Assembly: GCA_019745775.1 (NCBI GenBank)
Contig: JAIESR010000018.1
Coordinates: forward strand, 62,001-126,000
Direction: 5' to 3'
DNA: 64,000 nucleotides
From: Xanthobacteraceae bacterium
GTDB lineage: Bacteria; Pseudomonadota; Alphaproteobacteria; Rhizobiales; Xanthobacteraceae
Below are positions 49,745 to 58,870 of the stretch, piece by piece (within the stretch, counting starts at the first letter, position 1; each line of letters starts with the position of its first letter). The translations under genes were made by a program, and so were the position numbers. The notes under the pieces are model-generated. The model saw only the letters and a program-made list of their open reading frames with translations, was not told the origin of the DNA and did no database searches.

Positions 49745-50674
49745 TCAGAAAAACGCCAGCGTCTCGCAGCCGGTGCCGGCCTTGAAGCTCGCTTTGTGCT
49801 TGCGGCCAGGGATGTCGACGATATGGATCGAGCCGTCGCCCTGACAGGCGACGAACAGTTCGTCGCCGTGGAACGCCATGTCCATGGGCTGCTTGCCGAC
49901 CGCGATCGCGGTCTGGGTGCGGAACGACGGGTCGATCAGGCTGATCGTGCCGCTTTGCAGGCTGGTGACGCCGATCAGGCTGTTGTCCGGCGCGTAGCGC
50001 GCGATCTGCGCCGCCTTGGGCACGCCTTCGAGCACAACTTCTTCGCGGACGCGGCCGGCTTCGGCATCGACCAGGAACAGCGTCGGCTGCGCGTCATCGA
50101 CGGCGACCAGGGTGCGGCCGTCCGGCGTGATGGCAATGCCGGCGAGCGGGCGCGGCGTGGCGATCTTGCCCAGGAGCTTGCGCGCCGGCAGGTCGATCAC
50201 CGAGATGGTCGCATCCTCCTCGTTCTCGGTGTAGAGGCGCTGCCCATCGGGCGCGATGATCAGCCGGTGCCCATTGGTCGATCCGGTGTCTATGGTCGCA
50301 ACCACCTTGCTTGTCGCGCGATCGATCACCGCTACCGCCGCGCTGTTCTCGCAGGTGATGTAGATCAGTCCGTCGGGTCCAAGCTTGGGCGTGTGCGGAG
50401 CACTGAGCGGGCGCAGATCGATGTCGCCGACATGCGCCCGCTTGTGCAGATCAAACACACAGATCAGATGCCCCGGGTTGGGATTGCGGCCGTGGATGCC
50501 GTCGCCGAAGATCGGCACGTAGGCAAGGCCGGTCTCCGGCACTGCCAGCAGCTCGTGAACCAGTGGCGGAAAGCCCTCCAGCACGACCTCGGTCTCATAG
50601 GTCATCGGATTGAGGAACAGCACCTTGCCGCCCATCTTGTCGACGGCGATTAGTCCATGAACGACGTTCGTCAT
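49745..50674 (-). CDS. YVTN-type beta-propeller protein
   Basis: A 309-residue protein built of repeated blades: GLIAVDKMGGKVLFLNPMTY, GLIYITCENSAAVAVIDRAT, RLYTENEEDATISVIDLPAR and DELFVACQGDGSIHIVDIPG each follow the YVTN repeat pattern (strand, small turn, I-D/V-I-D, T/K). No signal peptide is evident, so it may be cytoplasmic. Such propellers act as binding platforms or lactonase-like enzymes. It is convergent with the cyclase gene (36 bases between stops) and divergent from the ThDP enzyme at 50813. Confidence 0.82.
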   Translation of the reverse strand: MTNVVHGLIAVDKMGGKVLFLNPMTYETEVVLEGFPPLVHELLAVPETGLAYVPIFGDGIHGRNPNPGHLICVFDLHKRAHVGDIDLRPLSAPHTPKLGPDGLIYITCENSAAVAVIDRATSKVVATIDTGSTNGHRLIIAPDGQRLYTENEEDATISVIDLPARKLLGKIATPRPLAGIAITPDGRTLVAVDDAQPTLFLVDAEAGRVREEVVLEGVPKAAQIARYAPDNSLIGVTSLQSGTISLIDPSFRTQTAIAVGKQPMDMAFHGDELFVACQGDGSIHIVDIPGRKHKASFKAGTGCETLAFF

Positions 50675-50812
50675 GCGCTGATTTTACCCTGATCGGGGCG
50701 CGCGATGCCATAACCTGTGGCTGGCGGCGGCGCCCGTCGATCCGCGACCGACTCCCCTTATGGCGCGCGCCGTGTCATTTTGCACCTTCCAGAGAAGGGG
50801 GCGACCACGACC

Positions 50813-52504
50813 ATGCTTGGCCACAACCGCAAAATGACCGGCGCCGAATGCCTCGCCGACATGCTCAAGGACTACGGCGTCACCCACGTCTTCATGGTGC
50901 CTGCGGTGCTGCGGCGCACCTTCGCCGAGATGGAGCAACGCAAGACCGGGATCAAGCGCATCCACACCCACGGCGAGAAATCCGCCGCCTACATGGCCGA
51001 CGGCTACGCGCGCGCGTCCGGCAAGCCTGGCATCTGCATGGCGCAGGTGATCGGCGCGCTCAATCTGGCCGCCGGGCTGCGCGACGCCTGGCTCGCGCAT
51101 TCGCCGGTCATCGCGATGACCGGCGGGCGCGACGCCAAGACCAAGTTCCGCAAGGTCTACCAGGAGATCGACGACGTGCCGGCGTTCGAGCCGGTGACCA
51201 AGTTCAACGCCACCATCGACGACGTGTCGCGGTTCCCCGACATGGTGCGGCAGGCGTTCCGCGCGGCCACCACCGGCACTCCTGGCCCGGTCCATCTCCA
51301 ATTCCGCGGCAACGAGGGTCAGGTCGACGCCGAGGAAGCCGAGATGGAGCCCTTGGCGGAGACGCGCTTCGCGCACGTGCCGCCGTTCCGCCCCTGCCCC
51401 GACGAAGCCAGCGTCCGCGCCGCGCTGGTCTGCCTCGAGAACGCCGAGCGCCCGGTGATCGTCGCCGGCGGCGGCGTGCGCGCTTCCGGCGCGCAGGCCG
51501 AGCTGGTCGCGCTGGCAGAAGCGCTGCAGATTCCGGTCGCGACCTCGCTCAACGGCAAAGACTCGATCCCGGGCAATCATCCGCTGTGCGTCGGCGTGGT
51601 CGGCTCCTATTCGCGCGAGAGTGCCAACCGCGTCGTCAACAAGGCCGACCTCGTTTGTTTTGTCGGCAGCGAGACCGGCGGCATGACCACACATTTCTGG
51701 GCGGTGCCGCCGATCGGCACGCCGGCGGTGCAGATCGACATCAATCCCGAGGCGCTCGGCCGCAACTATCCGCTGCAAGCCTGCGTCAACGGCGACGCCA
51801 AGGTGACGCTGGCGCGCATGCTCGCGCATGCCGACCGCAACAGCGCCGGCAGGCGTGACGCCTGGGCCGCCGAAGTGCGCGCGGTCTGCCGCGACTGGCT
51901 GGTGAAATACAAGCCGGCACTCGAGTCCGATGCGATGCCGATCCGCCCCGAGCGCATCTGTCATGAACTGACCAAGCACGTGCCCGACAACGCCATCGTG
52001 GTGGTGGACACCGGCCATGGCGGCATGTGGATGGGCGGCTTCTTCGATCTGACCTCGCCCAAGCAGAGCTATATGCGCAGCGCCGGCCATCTCGGCTGGG
52101 CGTTCTCGGCCGGGCTCGGCGCCAAGTGCGCATGCCCGAGCCGTCCGGTGGTGACGTTCACCGGCGACGCCGGCTTCTGGTACCACATCGCCGAAATCGA
52201 GACCGCCGTGCGCTGGCAGATGAATTCGGTGACGGTCGTGAACAACAATTCGAGCGGCAACCAGTCGAAGCGCGGCTTCGACCGCGTCTATGGCGGCAAG
52301 CAGACCGAGCAGGCGCTGGAACTGTGGACCTATACCAAGGTCAACTTCGCCAAGATCGCCGAGGACATGGGCGCGGTCGGCATTCGTGTCGAGAAGCCGG
52401 CCGAGCTCGGCCCGGCGATCGAGAAGGCGCTGAAGGCCGACCGCCCCGTCGTCATCGACGTCGTCACCGACATCGAGGCGCTGGCGCCGCTGGCGGTGAG
52501 CTGA
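50813..52504 (+). CDS. Cytoplasmic thiamine-diphosphate-dependent enzyme (acetolactate-synthase-like)
   Basis: A 563-residue ThDP enzyme: Glu55 in THGEKSAAYMADGYARASGK is the catalytic-type Glu, the central domain has NAERPVIVAGGGVRASGAQA, and GDAGFWYHIAEIETAVRWQM followed by a VVNNN end is the ThDP-Mg motif with normal spacing. It lacks an export signal, unlike the ThDP enzyme at 33271. The lack of a neighbouring regulatory subunit argues against true acetolactate synthase; a decarboxylase, carboligase or oxalyl-CoA-type enzyme is possible. AGAAGGGG lies before ATG at 50813. It converges on the RTX genes with 10 bases between the stops. Confidence 0.87.
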   Translation: MLGHNRKMTGAECLADMLKDYGVTHVFMVPAVLRRTFAEMEQRKTGIKRIHTHGEKSAAYMADGYARASGKPGICMAQVIGALNLAAGLRDAWLAHSPVIAMTGGRDAKTKFRKVYQEIDDVPAFEPVTKFNATIDDVSRFPDMVRQAFRAATTGTPGPVHLQFRGNEGQVDAEEAEMEPLAETRFAHVPPFRPCPDEASVRAALVCLENAERPVIVAGGGVRASGAQAELVALAEALQIPVATSLNGKDSIPGNHPLCVGVVGSYSRESANRVVNKADLVCFVGSETGGMTTHFWAVPPIGTPAVQIDINPEALGRNYPLQACVNGDAKVTLARMLAHADRNSAGRRDAWAAEVRAVCRDWLVKYKPALESDAMPIRPERICHELTKHVPDNAIVVVDTGHGGMWMGGFFDLTSPKQSYMRSAGHLGWAFSAGLGAKCACPSRPVVTFTGDAGFWYHIAEIETAVRWQMNSVTVVNNNSSGNQSKRGFDRVYGGKQTEQALELWTYTKVNFAKIAEDMGAVGIRVEKPAELGPAIEKALKADRPVVIDVVTDIEALAPLAVS

Positions 52505-52514
52505 GCGACCGCGG

Positions 52515-53579
52515 TTAAAGAAACAGGAAGTCGCTCGAGGTTACGCTGGAAAGCCAGACGTTCTGGAGCGTGATGCTGTTGTCGACATCGAACGTGATGA
52601 CGACATCCCTGCCGACCTGCTCCATGCCGGCCCGAATGGTCGCATAGCTGATGGTGTCGTCGACCAGGATCAGGTCCTGCCCGTCTTCGAAGTCGGTGAT
52701 GACATCGTGTCCGAAGTCCATTGCAGTGGGCCTGACAAAATCACGCACTCCTGGCTCCGCAACGTCATTGCGTTGGAAGTCGAAGTGGTCCGCGTCGGCG
52801 CCGCCCCTTAGGGTATCGTCGCCCCGGCCGCCAATGATTCTGTCACGGTCCAGACCGCCATCGATCGTGTCGTTGCCGTCTCTGCCGAAGAGAAAATCCT
52901 GGCCGCCATTGCCCCACAGCATGTTGTCGGCGTTATCCCCGCGGATTAGGTCACCGAGTCTCGAGCCGGAAACATTCTCGATATTGAGCAGGTTGGGCGG
53001 GGGAGCAGTGTCAGTGGGAAACACCACGTTTGCCCCGTAGAAGTCCCTTGCAAGGTCGACCTCGAAGCCGACGCGTCGGAAGCCTTCGAGTTCGAAATAT
53101 GCGGTGTCGTTGCCGCCACCGCCGTCGACATGGTCGAAGACGTTGTCATCGATCACGAGGCGGTCGTGGCCTTCGCCGCCGTAGAGGTTATCGGCACCGC
53201 CGCCGCCTTTGAGCAGGTCATCGCCGCCCCCGCCTCTGAGCGTGTTGTCGCTCGCATTGCCGTACAGGTGGTCGCCATGCTCGGAGCCTGTGACATTCTC
53301 GATGTCAAAGAGCTGGTCGCCCTCCGCGGTTCCAGCTTGGCCCAATCCGGTCGCAAGGTTGACAGTCACGCCCTCGTTACTGTCGCTGTAGAACGCGGTG
53401 TCGATGCCCATGCCGCCATAGAGCCGGTCGGCGCCGCCGCCGCCCTTGATCAGATCGTCGCCGCCGAGCCCGAAGATCGTCTCGGATTCTGCGTCGCCGA
53501 TGATGGTATCGGCCTCGTCCGTGACTCCGTCCAGCGCGTTGATGAGGCGGTCGGTGCGGGCTCCGTAGATGATCGCCAT
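52515..53579 (-). CDS. RTX (hemolysin-type calcium-binding repeat) protein 1
   Basis: A 354-residue protein made almost wholly of RTX nonapeptides: GLGGDDLIKGGGGADRLYGG, then GGGGDDLLKGGGGADNLYGG, and later NGGQDFLFGRDGNDTIDGG. Such repeats bind Ca2+ and fold after type I secretion. There is no N-terminal signal. The C-terminus, about 60 residues with ITDFEDGQDLILVDD and ending SSDFLFL, fits a type I secretion signal. No catalytic or pore-forming domain is visible. It is a paralogue of the protein encoded next upstream; a Lys recurs in the (V/L/I)KGGGG step of the repeats. GGGAG lies 6 bases before the ATG. The secretion machinery is not in the window. Confidence 0.85.
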   Translation of the reverse strand: MAIIYGARTDRLINALDGVTDEADTIIGDAESETIFGLGGDDLIKGGGGADRLYGGMGIDTAFYSDSNEGVTVNLATGLGQAGTAEGDQLFDIENVTGSEHGDHLYGNASDNTLRGGGGDDLLKGGGGADNLYGGEGHDRLVIDDNVFDHVDGGGGNDTAYFELEGFRRVGFEVDLARDFYGANVVFPTDTAPPPNLLNIENVSGSRLGDLIRGDNADNMLWGNGGQDFLFGRDGNDTIDGGLDRDRIIGGRGDDTLRGGADADHFDFQRNDVAEPGVRDFVRPTAMDFGHDVITDFEDGQDLILVDDTISYATIRAGMEQVGRDVVITFDVDNSITLQNVWLSSVTSSDFLFL

Positions 53580-53810
53580 GACATGCTCCCAAGATGCACA
53601 AGGCGCCGCCCATCCATGGCGATTGGTCGGAACGCGCGGCGGCGTCGTTCACGCGGGAACCATGAAATCTTGGACAGGATGGAACAGGTGCACCGGCCAT
53701 CTGAAGGTCTGTGCCCGAGATGCTTTTTTCCAACGACCTGAGCGTCGCCTATGAGCCGGTCGGCGGCGGTGCGGGCCTTCGCTCCGCACCGCAACCGAGG
53801 CGTCGCACCG

Positions 53811-54860
53811 TCAATAGAACAGGAAGTCGTTCGCGTTCAGGCTGCCGATATTGGCGTTCTGCAGCATGATGCTGTTGCTGCCGTCGTAACTGATGACGAC
53901 GTCATTGCCGACCTGCTGCATATGCGCCTGCACATCGGCGAAGTCGGAGAAGATCGCGTCGTCGATCTGGACCTTGTCGCCATCCGTGAAGTCGGTGATG
54001 GTGTCGTGGCCGATGTTAATCGGACCATTGCCGTCGACGCTGAACGTGAACGTGTCGTCGCCGGCGCCACCGGTCAGGAAATCGTTGCCGGTACCGCCGT
54101 CAAGGTAGTCCTTGTCGGCACCGCCGTTGATGGTGTCGTTGCCGCCGCCGCCCCAGATGTGGTCGATGCCGCCGTTTCCGCTGAGGACATTGTCGACACT
54201 GTTGCCGATGATGTGATCGTGGCTGTTCGAGCCGTAGACATTCTCGACATTGACGATGTTGTCCGGCGTTCCGGGAGCCACCGGCTGGTACTGATACCCT
54301 TGGTTGAAGCGGCCGAATCCCAAGTTGACGTACACGCCGTACTGGGCGTCGGAGAAATTGGCGGTGTCATCGCCGGCGCCGCCGTCAATGAAATCGCCGA
54401 CGGCGTCGCTGTTCAACAGGTCGTCGCCGCCGCCACCGTAGAGCTTGTCCGAGCCGCCGCCCCCCTTGAGCACGTCGTTGCCGCCCTCGCCGTACAGCGA
54501 GTTGGCGTTCTCGTCGCCTTGCAACGTGTCGTCATAGGCCGAGCCACTGAGGTTCTCGATGTCGAAGAGCTTGTCGCCTGCGGCGGTGCCGCCGCTGCCG
54601 GCGCCGGCGGCGAGGCTGACTTCGACTCCCTCCTTGCTGTCGCCGTAGGCCGCGGTGTCGGTGCCCGTGCCGCCGTAGAGCTTGTCGGCGCCGCCGCCGC
54701 CCTTGAGCACGTCGTTGCCGCCGAGCCCGTAGATCGTATCCCTGTGGTTGGTGCCGATGATGACATCGGCGCCCTCGGTGACGCCGTCGTTGGCGTCGAT
54801 GTAGTCGCCGTGCCATACGCCGTAGTAGTCTTTGTGGGCCTTGCCGTAGATGGTAGCCAT
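53811..54860 (-). CDS. RTX (hemolysin-type calcium-binding repeat) protein 2
   Basis: A 349-residue paralogue of RTX protein 1, sharing the start MA-T/I-IYG, the order of blades and the end. Repeats include GLGGNDVLKGGGGADKLYGG, GEGGNDVLKGGGGSDKLYGG and GGNDTINGGADKDYLDGGTG. The tail has ITDFTDGDKVQIDDAIFSDF and ends in NDFLFY, again a likely type I secretion signal. ATG at 54860 is set by AAGGA 7 bases upstream. About 115 bases before the start lies a perfect CRP-like palindrome. The upstream gene encodes a HlyC-like acyltransferase, a pairing normally seen with pore-forming RTX toxins, though no hydrophobic toxin domain is present here. Confidence 0.85.
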   Translation of the reverse strand: MATIYGKAHKDYYGVWHGDYIDANDGVTEGADVIIGTNHRDTIYGLGGNDVLKGGGGADKLYGGTGTDTAAYGDSKEGVEVSLAAGAGSGGTAAGDKLFDIENLSGSAYDDTLQGDENANSLYGEGGNDVLKGGGGSDKLYGGGGDDLLNSDAVGDFIDGGAGDDTANFSDAQYGVYVNLGFGRFNQGYQYQPVAPGTPDNIVNVENVYGSNSHDHIIGNSVDNVLSGNGGIDHIWGGGGNDTINGGADKDYLDGGTGNDFLTGGAGDDTFTFSVDGNGPINIGHDTITDFTDGDKVQIDDAIFSDFADVQAHMQQVGNDVVISYDGSNSIMLQNANIGSLNANDFLFY

Positions 54861-54975
54861 CGCTTTTTCCTTTGCACGTTGTGGCCCCATCCGGCCGCGT
54901 TTCATTTCCGGTTGGTCGGAATCCACGCAGCAGCGTTCACCCGCGGGCATGAACTCGCTGTAACAAACGACTTTT

Positions 54976-54991
54976 TGTGATGGCCATCACA
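54976..54991. promoter_or_regulatory. Perfect CRP/FNR-type palindrome upstream of the RTX genes
   Basis: TGTGATGGCCATCACA is a perfect 16-base palindrome of the form TGTGA-N6-TCACA, the consensus half-sites for CRP-class regulators. It lies 115 bases before the RTX 2 start, in the gap after the acyltransferase gene. Control by a CRP/FNR-family protein is inferred. Confidence 0.55.
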
Positions 54992-55090
54992 CCTGCGACG
55001 GTGCGCGCACGCGCGCACAGAGCGCACGCACACCCGTGCGCACGGCGTGACGCGGCACTCTCTCAAGCTGAAAAAGATGTGGACGGGGCG

Positions 55091-55636
55091 TTAGGCTGCG
55101 TCAGCCGCGGCGCGATGCCCGGCGCCGCGTTCGATATGGCCGGCAATGAATTCGTTGACCGGCACGCGGACGATCCGCGTCGTGCCGTCCTTGTAGTGAC
55201 GCTTGAAATAGAGCGCGCTCTTGTCCTTGAACACGCGCCGCGCCTCGTCGATCAGGAACCGCGTCACCCTCGTGGAATTGGCCGAGAACGCGTTGACCAC
55301 CACATGGTCGCCGCTGCGGCTGTCCTCGAACGTGAGCGGACGGCGGCCGTCCGCCCAGGCCTTGGCGTGCTCTTCATTGGCGAGCGCCCAGCCCATGAAG
55401 CCCTGCACCTGACCGCTGCCATCGACGACGAAGCAATAGTGCTTGCGGTTGATCTGCCCGACCAGGATGCGCGACCAGTCGCCGAACGCAAGCCGCGCAA
55501 AGGCCGGCTTGGTCATCAGATGGCTGACGGCAAGGCCGAGCGCGGCCGCGGGATACTCGGGCCGGAACAGCCGCAACGTCTGGTCCGCAACTTTCTCGGC
55601 CGGTGCCATGGGCTTCTCAGCGCCTGTGGGCAGCAT
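55091..55636 (-). CDS. HlyC-like toxin-activating lysine acyltransferase
   Basis: A protein of about 181 residues of the RTX toxin-activating acyltransferase family, which moves a fatty acyl group from acyl carrier protein to lysines of an RTX protein before secretion. Features: ALGLAVSHLMTKPAFARLAF near the start (position of the HlyC catalytic His region), CFVVDGSGQVQGFMGWALAN, then RSGDHVVVNAFSA matching the SGD...W/N block of HlyC with its conserved Asp, and a basic C-terminal YFKRHYKDGTTRIVRVPVNE. ATG at 55636 has AAGG 5 bases upstream; GTG at 55660 is possible. It is on the same strand as the two RTX genes and 230 bases upstream of them. Confidence 0.8.
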   Translation of the reverse strand: MLPTGAEKPMAPAEKVADQTLRLFRPEYPAAALGLAVSHLMTKPAFARLAFGDWSRILVGQINRKHYCFVVDGSGQVQGFMGWALANEEHAKAWADGRRPLTFEDSRSGDHVVVNAFSANSTRVTRFLIDEARRVFKDKSALYFKRHYKDGTTRIVRVPVNEFIAGHIERGAGHRAAADAA

Positions 55637-55713
55637 CGATACCTTCGGCGGCCCGCTCACGGGCGCCGATCCATTGTTGGTCGTGGCCGCGCACCTGCGG
55701 GTTCAAACCCGCC

Positions 55714-57324
55714 TCACATCCTGAAAATCCCGAACTTCGGCGACGGCGGCGCGGGCGCGTTCATGCCGACCATCAGCGCCTGGCCGAGCACCGCGCGGGT
55801 ATCGGCGGGATCGATCACGCCATCGTCCCACAGCCGCGCGGTGGCGTAATAGGCGCTGCCCTGCTTCTCGTACTGCGCGCGGATCGGCGCCTTGAACGCC
55901 GTGTCTTCGTCCGCGCTCCACGTGCCGCCCTTCGCCTCCACCGCTTCCTGGCGGATGATCGCGAGCACCGAGGCCGCCTGCTCGCCGCCCATCACGGAGA
56001 TGCGCGCGTTCGGCCACATCCACAGGAAGCGCGGATTGTAGGCGCGGCCGGCCATGCCGTAATTGCCGGCACCGTAGCTGCCGCCGATGATGACGGTGTA
56101 TTTCGGCACGTTCGTGGTCGCGACCGCGGTGACGAGCTTGGCGCCGTCCTTGGCGATGCCCTGCGCCTCGGCTTTCTTGCCGACCATGAAGCCGGCGATG
56201 TTCTGGAGGAACACCAGCGGGATGTTGCGCTGGCTCGCGAGCTCGACGAAATGCGCGCCCTTGAGCGCGCTCTCGCTGAACAGGATGCCGTTGTTGGCGA
56301 GGATGCCGACCGGGAAGCCGTGAATATGCGCGAAGCCGCAGACGAGCGTGGTGCCGTAGAACTGCTTGAACTCCTCGAACTCGGAAGCGTCGACGAGGCG
56401 CGCGACGATCTCGCGCACGTCGTAGAGCATGCGCGGGTTCGACGGCACGGCGCCGTAGACGTCGCTCATCGGATAGAGCGGCTCGCGCGGCGCCCGCAGC
56501 GCCAGCCACGGATGCCGCAACCGGTTCAGGTTGCCGGCGAGCCGCCGCACGATCTCGATCGCATGGGCGTCGTTCTCGGCCATGTAGTCGGTGACGCCGG
56601 ACTGGCGGCTGTGCACCTCGGCGCCGCCGAGCTCTTCCGCCGTGACGACCTCGCCGATCGCCGCCTTCACCAGCGGCGGGCCGCCGAGGAAGATCGTGCC
56701 TTGATTCTTGACGATCACCGCCTCGTCCGACATCGCCGGCACGTAGGCGCCGCCGGCGGTGCAGGAGCCGAGGACCGCCGCGATCTGCGGAATGCCCATC
56801 GCCGACATCTGCGCCTGGTTGTAGAAGATGCGGCCGAAGTGATCGCGGTCCGGAAAGATCTCGTCCTGCAGCGGCAGGAACGCGCCGCCGGAATCGACCA
56901 GATAGATGCACGGCAGGTGGTTGTCGCGCGCGATCTCCTGCGCCCGCAGGTGCTTCTTCACGGTGACGGGATAGTAGGTGCCGCCCTTAATGGTCGCGTC
57001 GTTGGCGACGATCACGCAGTCGTTGCCGCTGACCTGTCCGATGCCGGTGACGATGCCGCCGGACGCGACCTCGCCGTCATACATGCCGTGCGCCGCCAGC
57101 GCCGACAGCTCCAGGAACGGGCTGCCGGGATCGAGCAGCGCCGCGATGCGGTCGCGCACCAGGAGCTTGCCGCGCTTGGTGTGGCGCACGCGCGCCTCGT
57201 CGGTGCCGCCGCGCGTCGCCTTGGCGAGCTTGTCCCGCAGGTCCTCGACCGCGCGGCGCATCGCCTCGGCGTTGCGCGCGAAGTCCTGGGACTTGGCGTC
57301 GATGTTCGAGAGAAGAACGGCCAT
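55714..57324 (-). CDS. mccB: Acyl-CoA carboxylase, carboxyltransferase (beta) subunit, methylcrotonyl-CoA type
   Basis: A 536-residue carboxyltransferase that would carboxylate 3-methylcrotonyl-CoA in leucine breakdown, using biotin carried by a separate alpha subunit. Signatures: [77 protein letters not shown] and [16 protein letters not shown], all diagnostic of the MCC-beta group. The length is normal. It follows the isovaleryl-CoA dehydrogenase gene (reading leftwards), the preceding step of the pathway. The alpha subunit, methylglutaconyl-CoA hydratase and HMG-CoA lyase genes are not adjacent; a HlyC-like gene stands in their place. Confidence 0.9.
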   Translation of the reverse strand: MAVLLSNIDAKSQDFARNAEAMRRAVEDLRDKLAKATRGGTDEARVRHTKRGKLLVRDRIAALLDPGSPFLELSALAAHGMYDGEVASGGIVTGIGQVSGNDCVIVANDATIKGGTYYPVTVKKHLRAQEIARDNHLPCIYLVDSGGAFLPLQDEIFPDRDHFGRIFYNQAQMSAMGIPQIAAVLGSCTAGGAYVPAMSDEAVIVKNQGTIFLGGPPLVKAAIGEVVTAEELGGAEVHSRQSGVTDYMAENDAHAIEIVRRLAGNLNRLRHPWLALRAPREPLYPMSDVYGAVPSNPRMLYDVREIVARLVDASEFEEFKQFYGTTLVCGFAHIHGFPVGILANNGILFSESALKGAHFVELASQRNIPLVFLQNIAGFMVGKKAEAQGIAKDGAKLVTAVATTNVPKYTVIIGGSYGAGNYGMAGRAYNPRFLWMWPNARISVMGGEQAASVLAIIRQEAVEAKGGTWSADEDTAFKAPIRAQYEKQGSAYYATARLWDDGVIDPADTRAVLGQALMVGMNAPAPPSPKFGIFRM

Positions 57325-57360
57325 TGGCTCCCTTGCCTTACCCGCGCACCCACCCTCGAT

Positions 57361-57510
57361 CCGTCATCCTGATGAGCGCCGAAGGCGCGTCTCGAAGGAT
57401 GTACGGCCCCGATATTGCAACAGCCGGGCCGTCGTCCTTCGAGGGCCATGCCATAGCGCGTCGAAGACGCGCGTAAACGCGCTTACGGCATGGCCACCTC
57501 AGGATGACGG
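57361..57510. repeat. REP-like palindromic repeat, family A (copy 3)
   Basis: GTCATCCTGATGAGCGCCGA through CGTCTCGAAGGATG, then a longer centre, CGTCCTTCGAGGGCCATGCC, a GCGTCGAAGACGCGCGTAAACGCG segment also present in copy 1, and CCTCAGGATGACGG. It occupies the gap between the dehydrogenase and carboxylase genes, where it could form hairpins in their shared mRNA. Confidence 0.8.
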
Positions 57511-57540
57511 ATTGAGATTTCATTTTTGAGAAGACCATCC

Positions 57541-58704
57541 TCAGCCCTTGTTGAAGAGTTCGCGCCCGATCAGCATGCGGCGGATTTCCGAGGTGCCGGC
57601 GCCGATCTCGTAGAGCTTGGCGTCGCGCAGGAAGCGCCCGGTGGGGTTTTCGCTGACATAGCCCGCGCCGCCCAGGAGCTGGATCGCATCGAGCGCCACT
57701 TTCGTGGCGTTCTCCGCCGCGTAGAGGATCGCACCGGCGGCATCCTCGCGCGTGGTGCGGCCGCGGTCACAGGCCCTGGCGACGGCATAGACATAGGCGC
57801 GGCTCGCATTCATCGCGACATACATGTCGGCGAGCTTGCCTTGCACCAGCTCGAACTCGCCGATCGCCTTGCCGAACTGCCTGCGCTCGCGCACATAGGG
57901 CACGCAAACGTCGAGGCAGGCCTGCATGATGCCGAGCGGGCCGGCGGCGAGCACGACGCGCTCGTAGTCGAGGCCGGACATCAGGATATTGACGCCGCCG
58001 CCGACCTGGCCGAGCACGTTCTCCGCCGGCACCTCGCAGTCGGCGAACACCAGCTCGCAGGTGTCGGACCCGCGCATGCCGAGCTTGTCGAGCTTCTGCG
58101 CGGTCGAAAATCCCTTCATGCCCTTCTCGATCAGGAACGCGGTGATGCCGCGTGCGCCCGCGGCCGGATCGGTCTTGGCATAGACCACCAGCGTCTCGGC
58201 ATGCGGGCCGTTGGTGATCCACATCTTGCTGCCGTTGATGACGAAGCGGTCGCCCTTCTGGTCGGCGCGCGTCGTCATCGACACCACGTCGGAGCCGGCG
58301 CCGACCTCCGACATCGCCAGCGCGCCGACATGGGCGCCGGAAATGAGCTTTGGCAGGTATTTACGCTTCTGCGCGTCGGTGCCGTGGCGGCGGATCTGGT
58401 TGACGCAGAGATTGGAATGCGCGCCGTAGGAGAGCCCGACCGATCCGGACGCGCGCGAGATCTCCTCCATCGCCACGCAATGCTCGAGATAGCCGAGCCC
58501 GGCACCGCCCCATTCCTCCTCGACGGTGATGCCGTGTACGCCGAGCGCGCCGAGCTCGGGCCAGAGCGCGCGCGGGAACGTGTTGGTGCGGTCGATCTCG
58601 TCGGCGCGCGGCGCGATCTTGTCGGCGGCGAAAGCACGCACGCTCTCGCGCAGCAGGTCGGCGGTCTCGCCAAGGTCGAAATCAAGACCGGTGTTGCCGC
58701 GCAT
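57541..58704 (-). CDS. ivd: Isovaleryl-CoA dehydrogenase
   Basis: A 387-residue FAD enzyme that oxidises isovaleryl-CoA to 3-methylcrotonyl-CoA, passing electrons to electron-transfer flavoprotein. Seen: [20 protein letters not shown], the [14 protein letters not shown] substrate/FAD block, WITNGPHA, and [20 protein letters not shown], where the Glu is in the place used by isovaleryl-CoA dehydrogenases rather than near the C-terminus as in most acyl-CoA dehydrogenases. [13 protein letters not shown] and [20 protein letters not shown] close the fold. GGAGAGAG precedes the ATG. It is the first gene of a two-gene leucine-catabolic unit. Confidence 0.92.
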   Translation of the reverse strand: MRGNTGLDFDLGETADLLRESVRAFAADKIAPRADEIDRTNTFPRALWPELGALGVHGITVEEEWGGAGLGYLEHCVAMEEISRASGSVGLSYGAHSNLCVNQIRRHGTDAQKRKYLPKLISGAHVGALAMSEVGAGSDVVSMTTRADQKGDRFVINGSKMWITNGPHAETLVVYAKTDPAAGARGITAFLIEKGMKGFSTAQKLDKLGMRGSDTCELVFADCEVPAENVLGQVGGGVNILMSGLDYERVVLAAGPLGIMQACLDVCVPYVRERRQFGKAIGEFELVQGKLADMYVAMNASRAYVYAVARACDRGRTTREDAAGAILYAAENATKVALDAIQLLGGAGYVSENPTGRFLRDAKLYEIGAGTSEIRRMLIGRELFNKG

Positions 58705-58717
58705 TTGTCTCTCTCCG

Positions 58718-58806
58718 CCTCATCCTGAGGAGGCGCGAAGCGCCGTCTCGAAGGATGCGGCGGCCCCATGGTTCGAGACGCGCCTTCGGCGCTCCTCACC
58801 ATGAGG
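58718..58806. repeat. REP-like palindromic repeat, family A (copy 4)
   Basis: CCTCATCCTGAGGAGGCGCG to GTTCGAGACGCGCCTTCGGC and CTCCTCACCATGAGG. It is the reverse complement of the copy at 28045-28134 and closely preserved. It lies upstream of the dehydrogenase gene in a divergent gap. Confidence 0.88.
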
Positions 58807-58870
58807 CCGGGTGAGTGCCCAATGAAGTCGATAGATATGATAAGCCATGGGTTCAACAACGGACAGCATC

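Noticed and set aside
52515-54860. RTX genes as low-complexity artefacts
   Set aside because: Both have good ribosome sites, regular nonapeptide spacing and similar non-repetitive C-terminal tails, so they are real paralogous genes.
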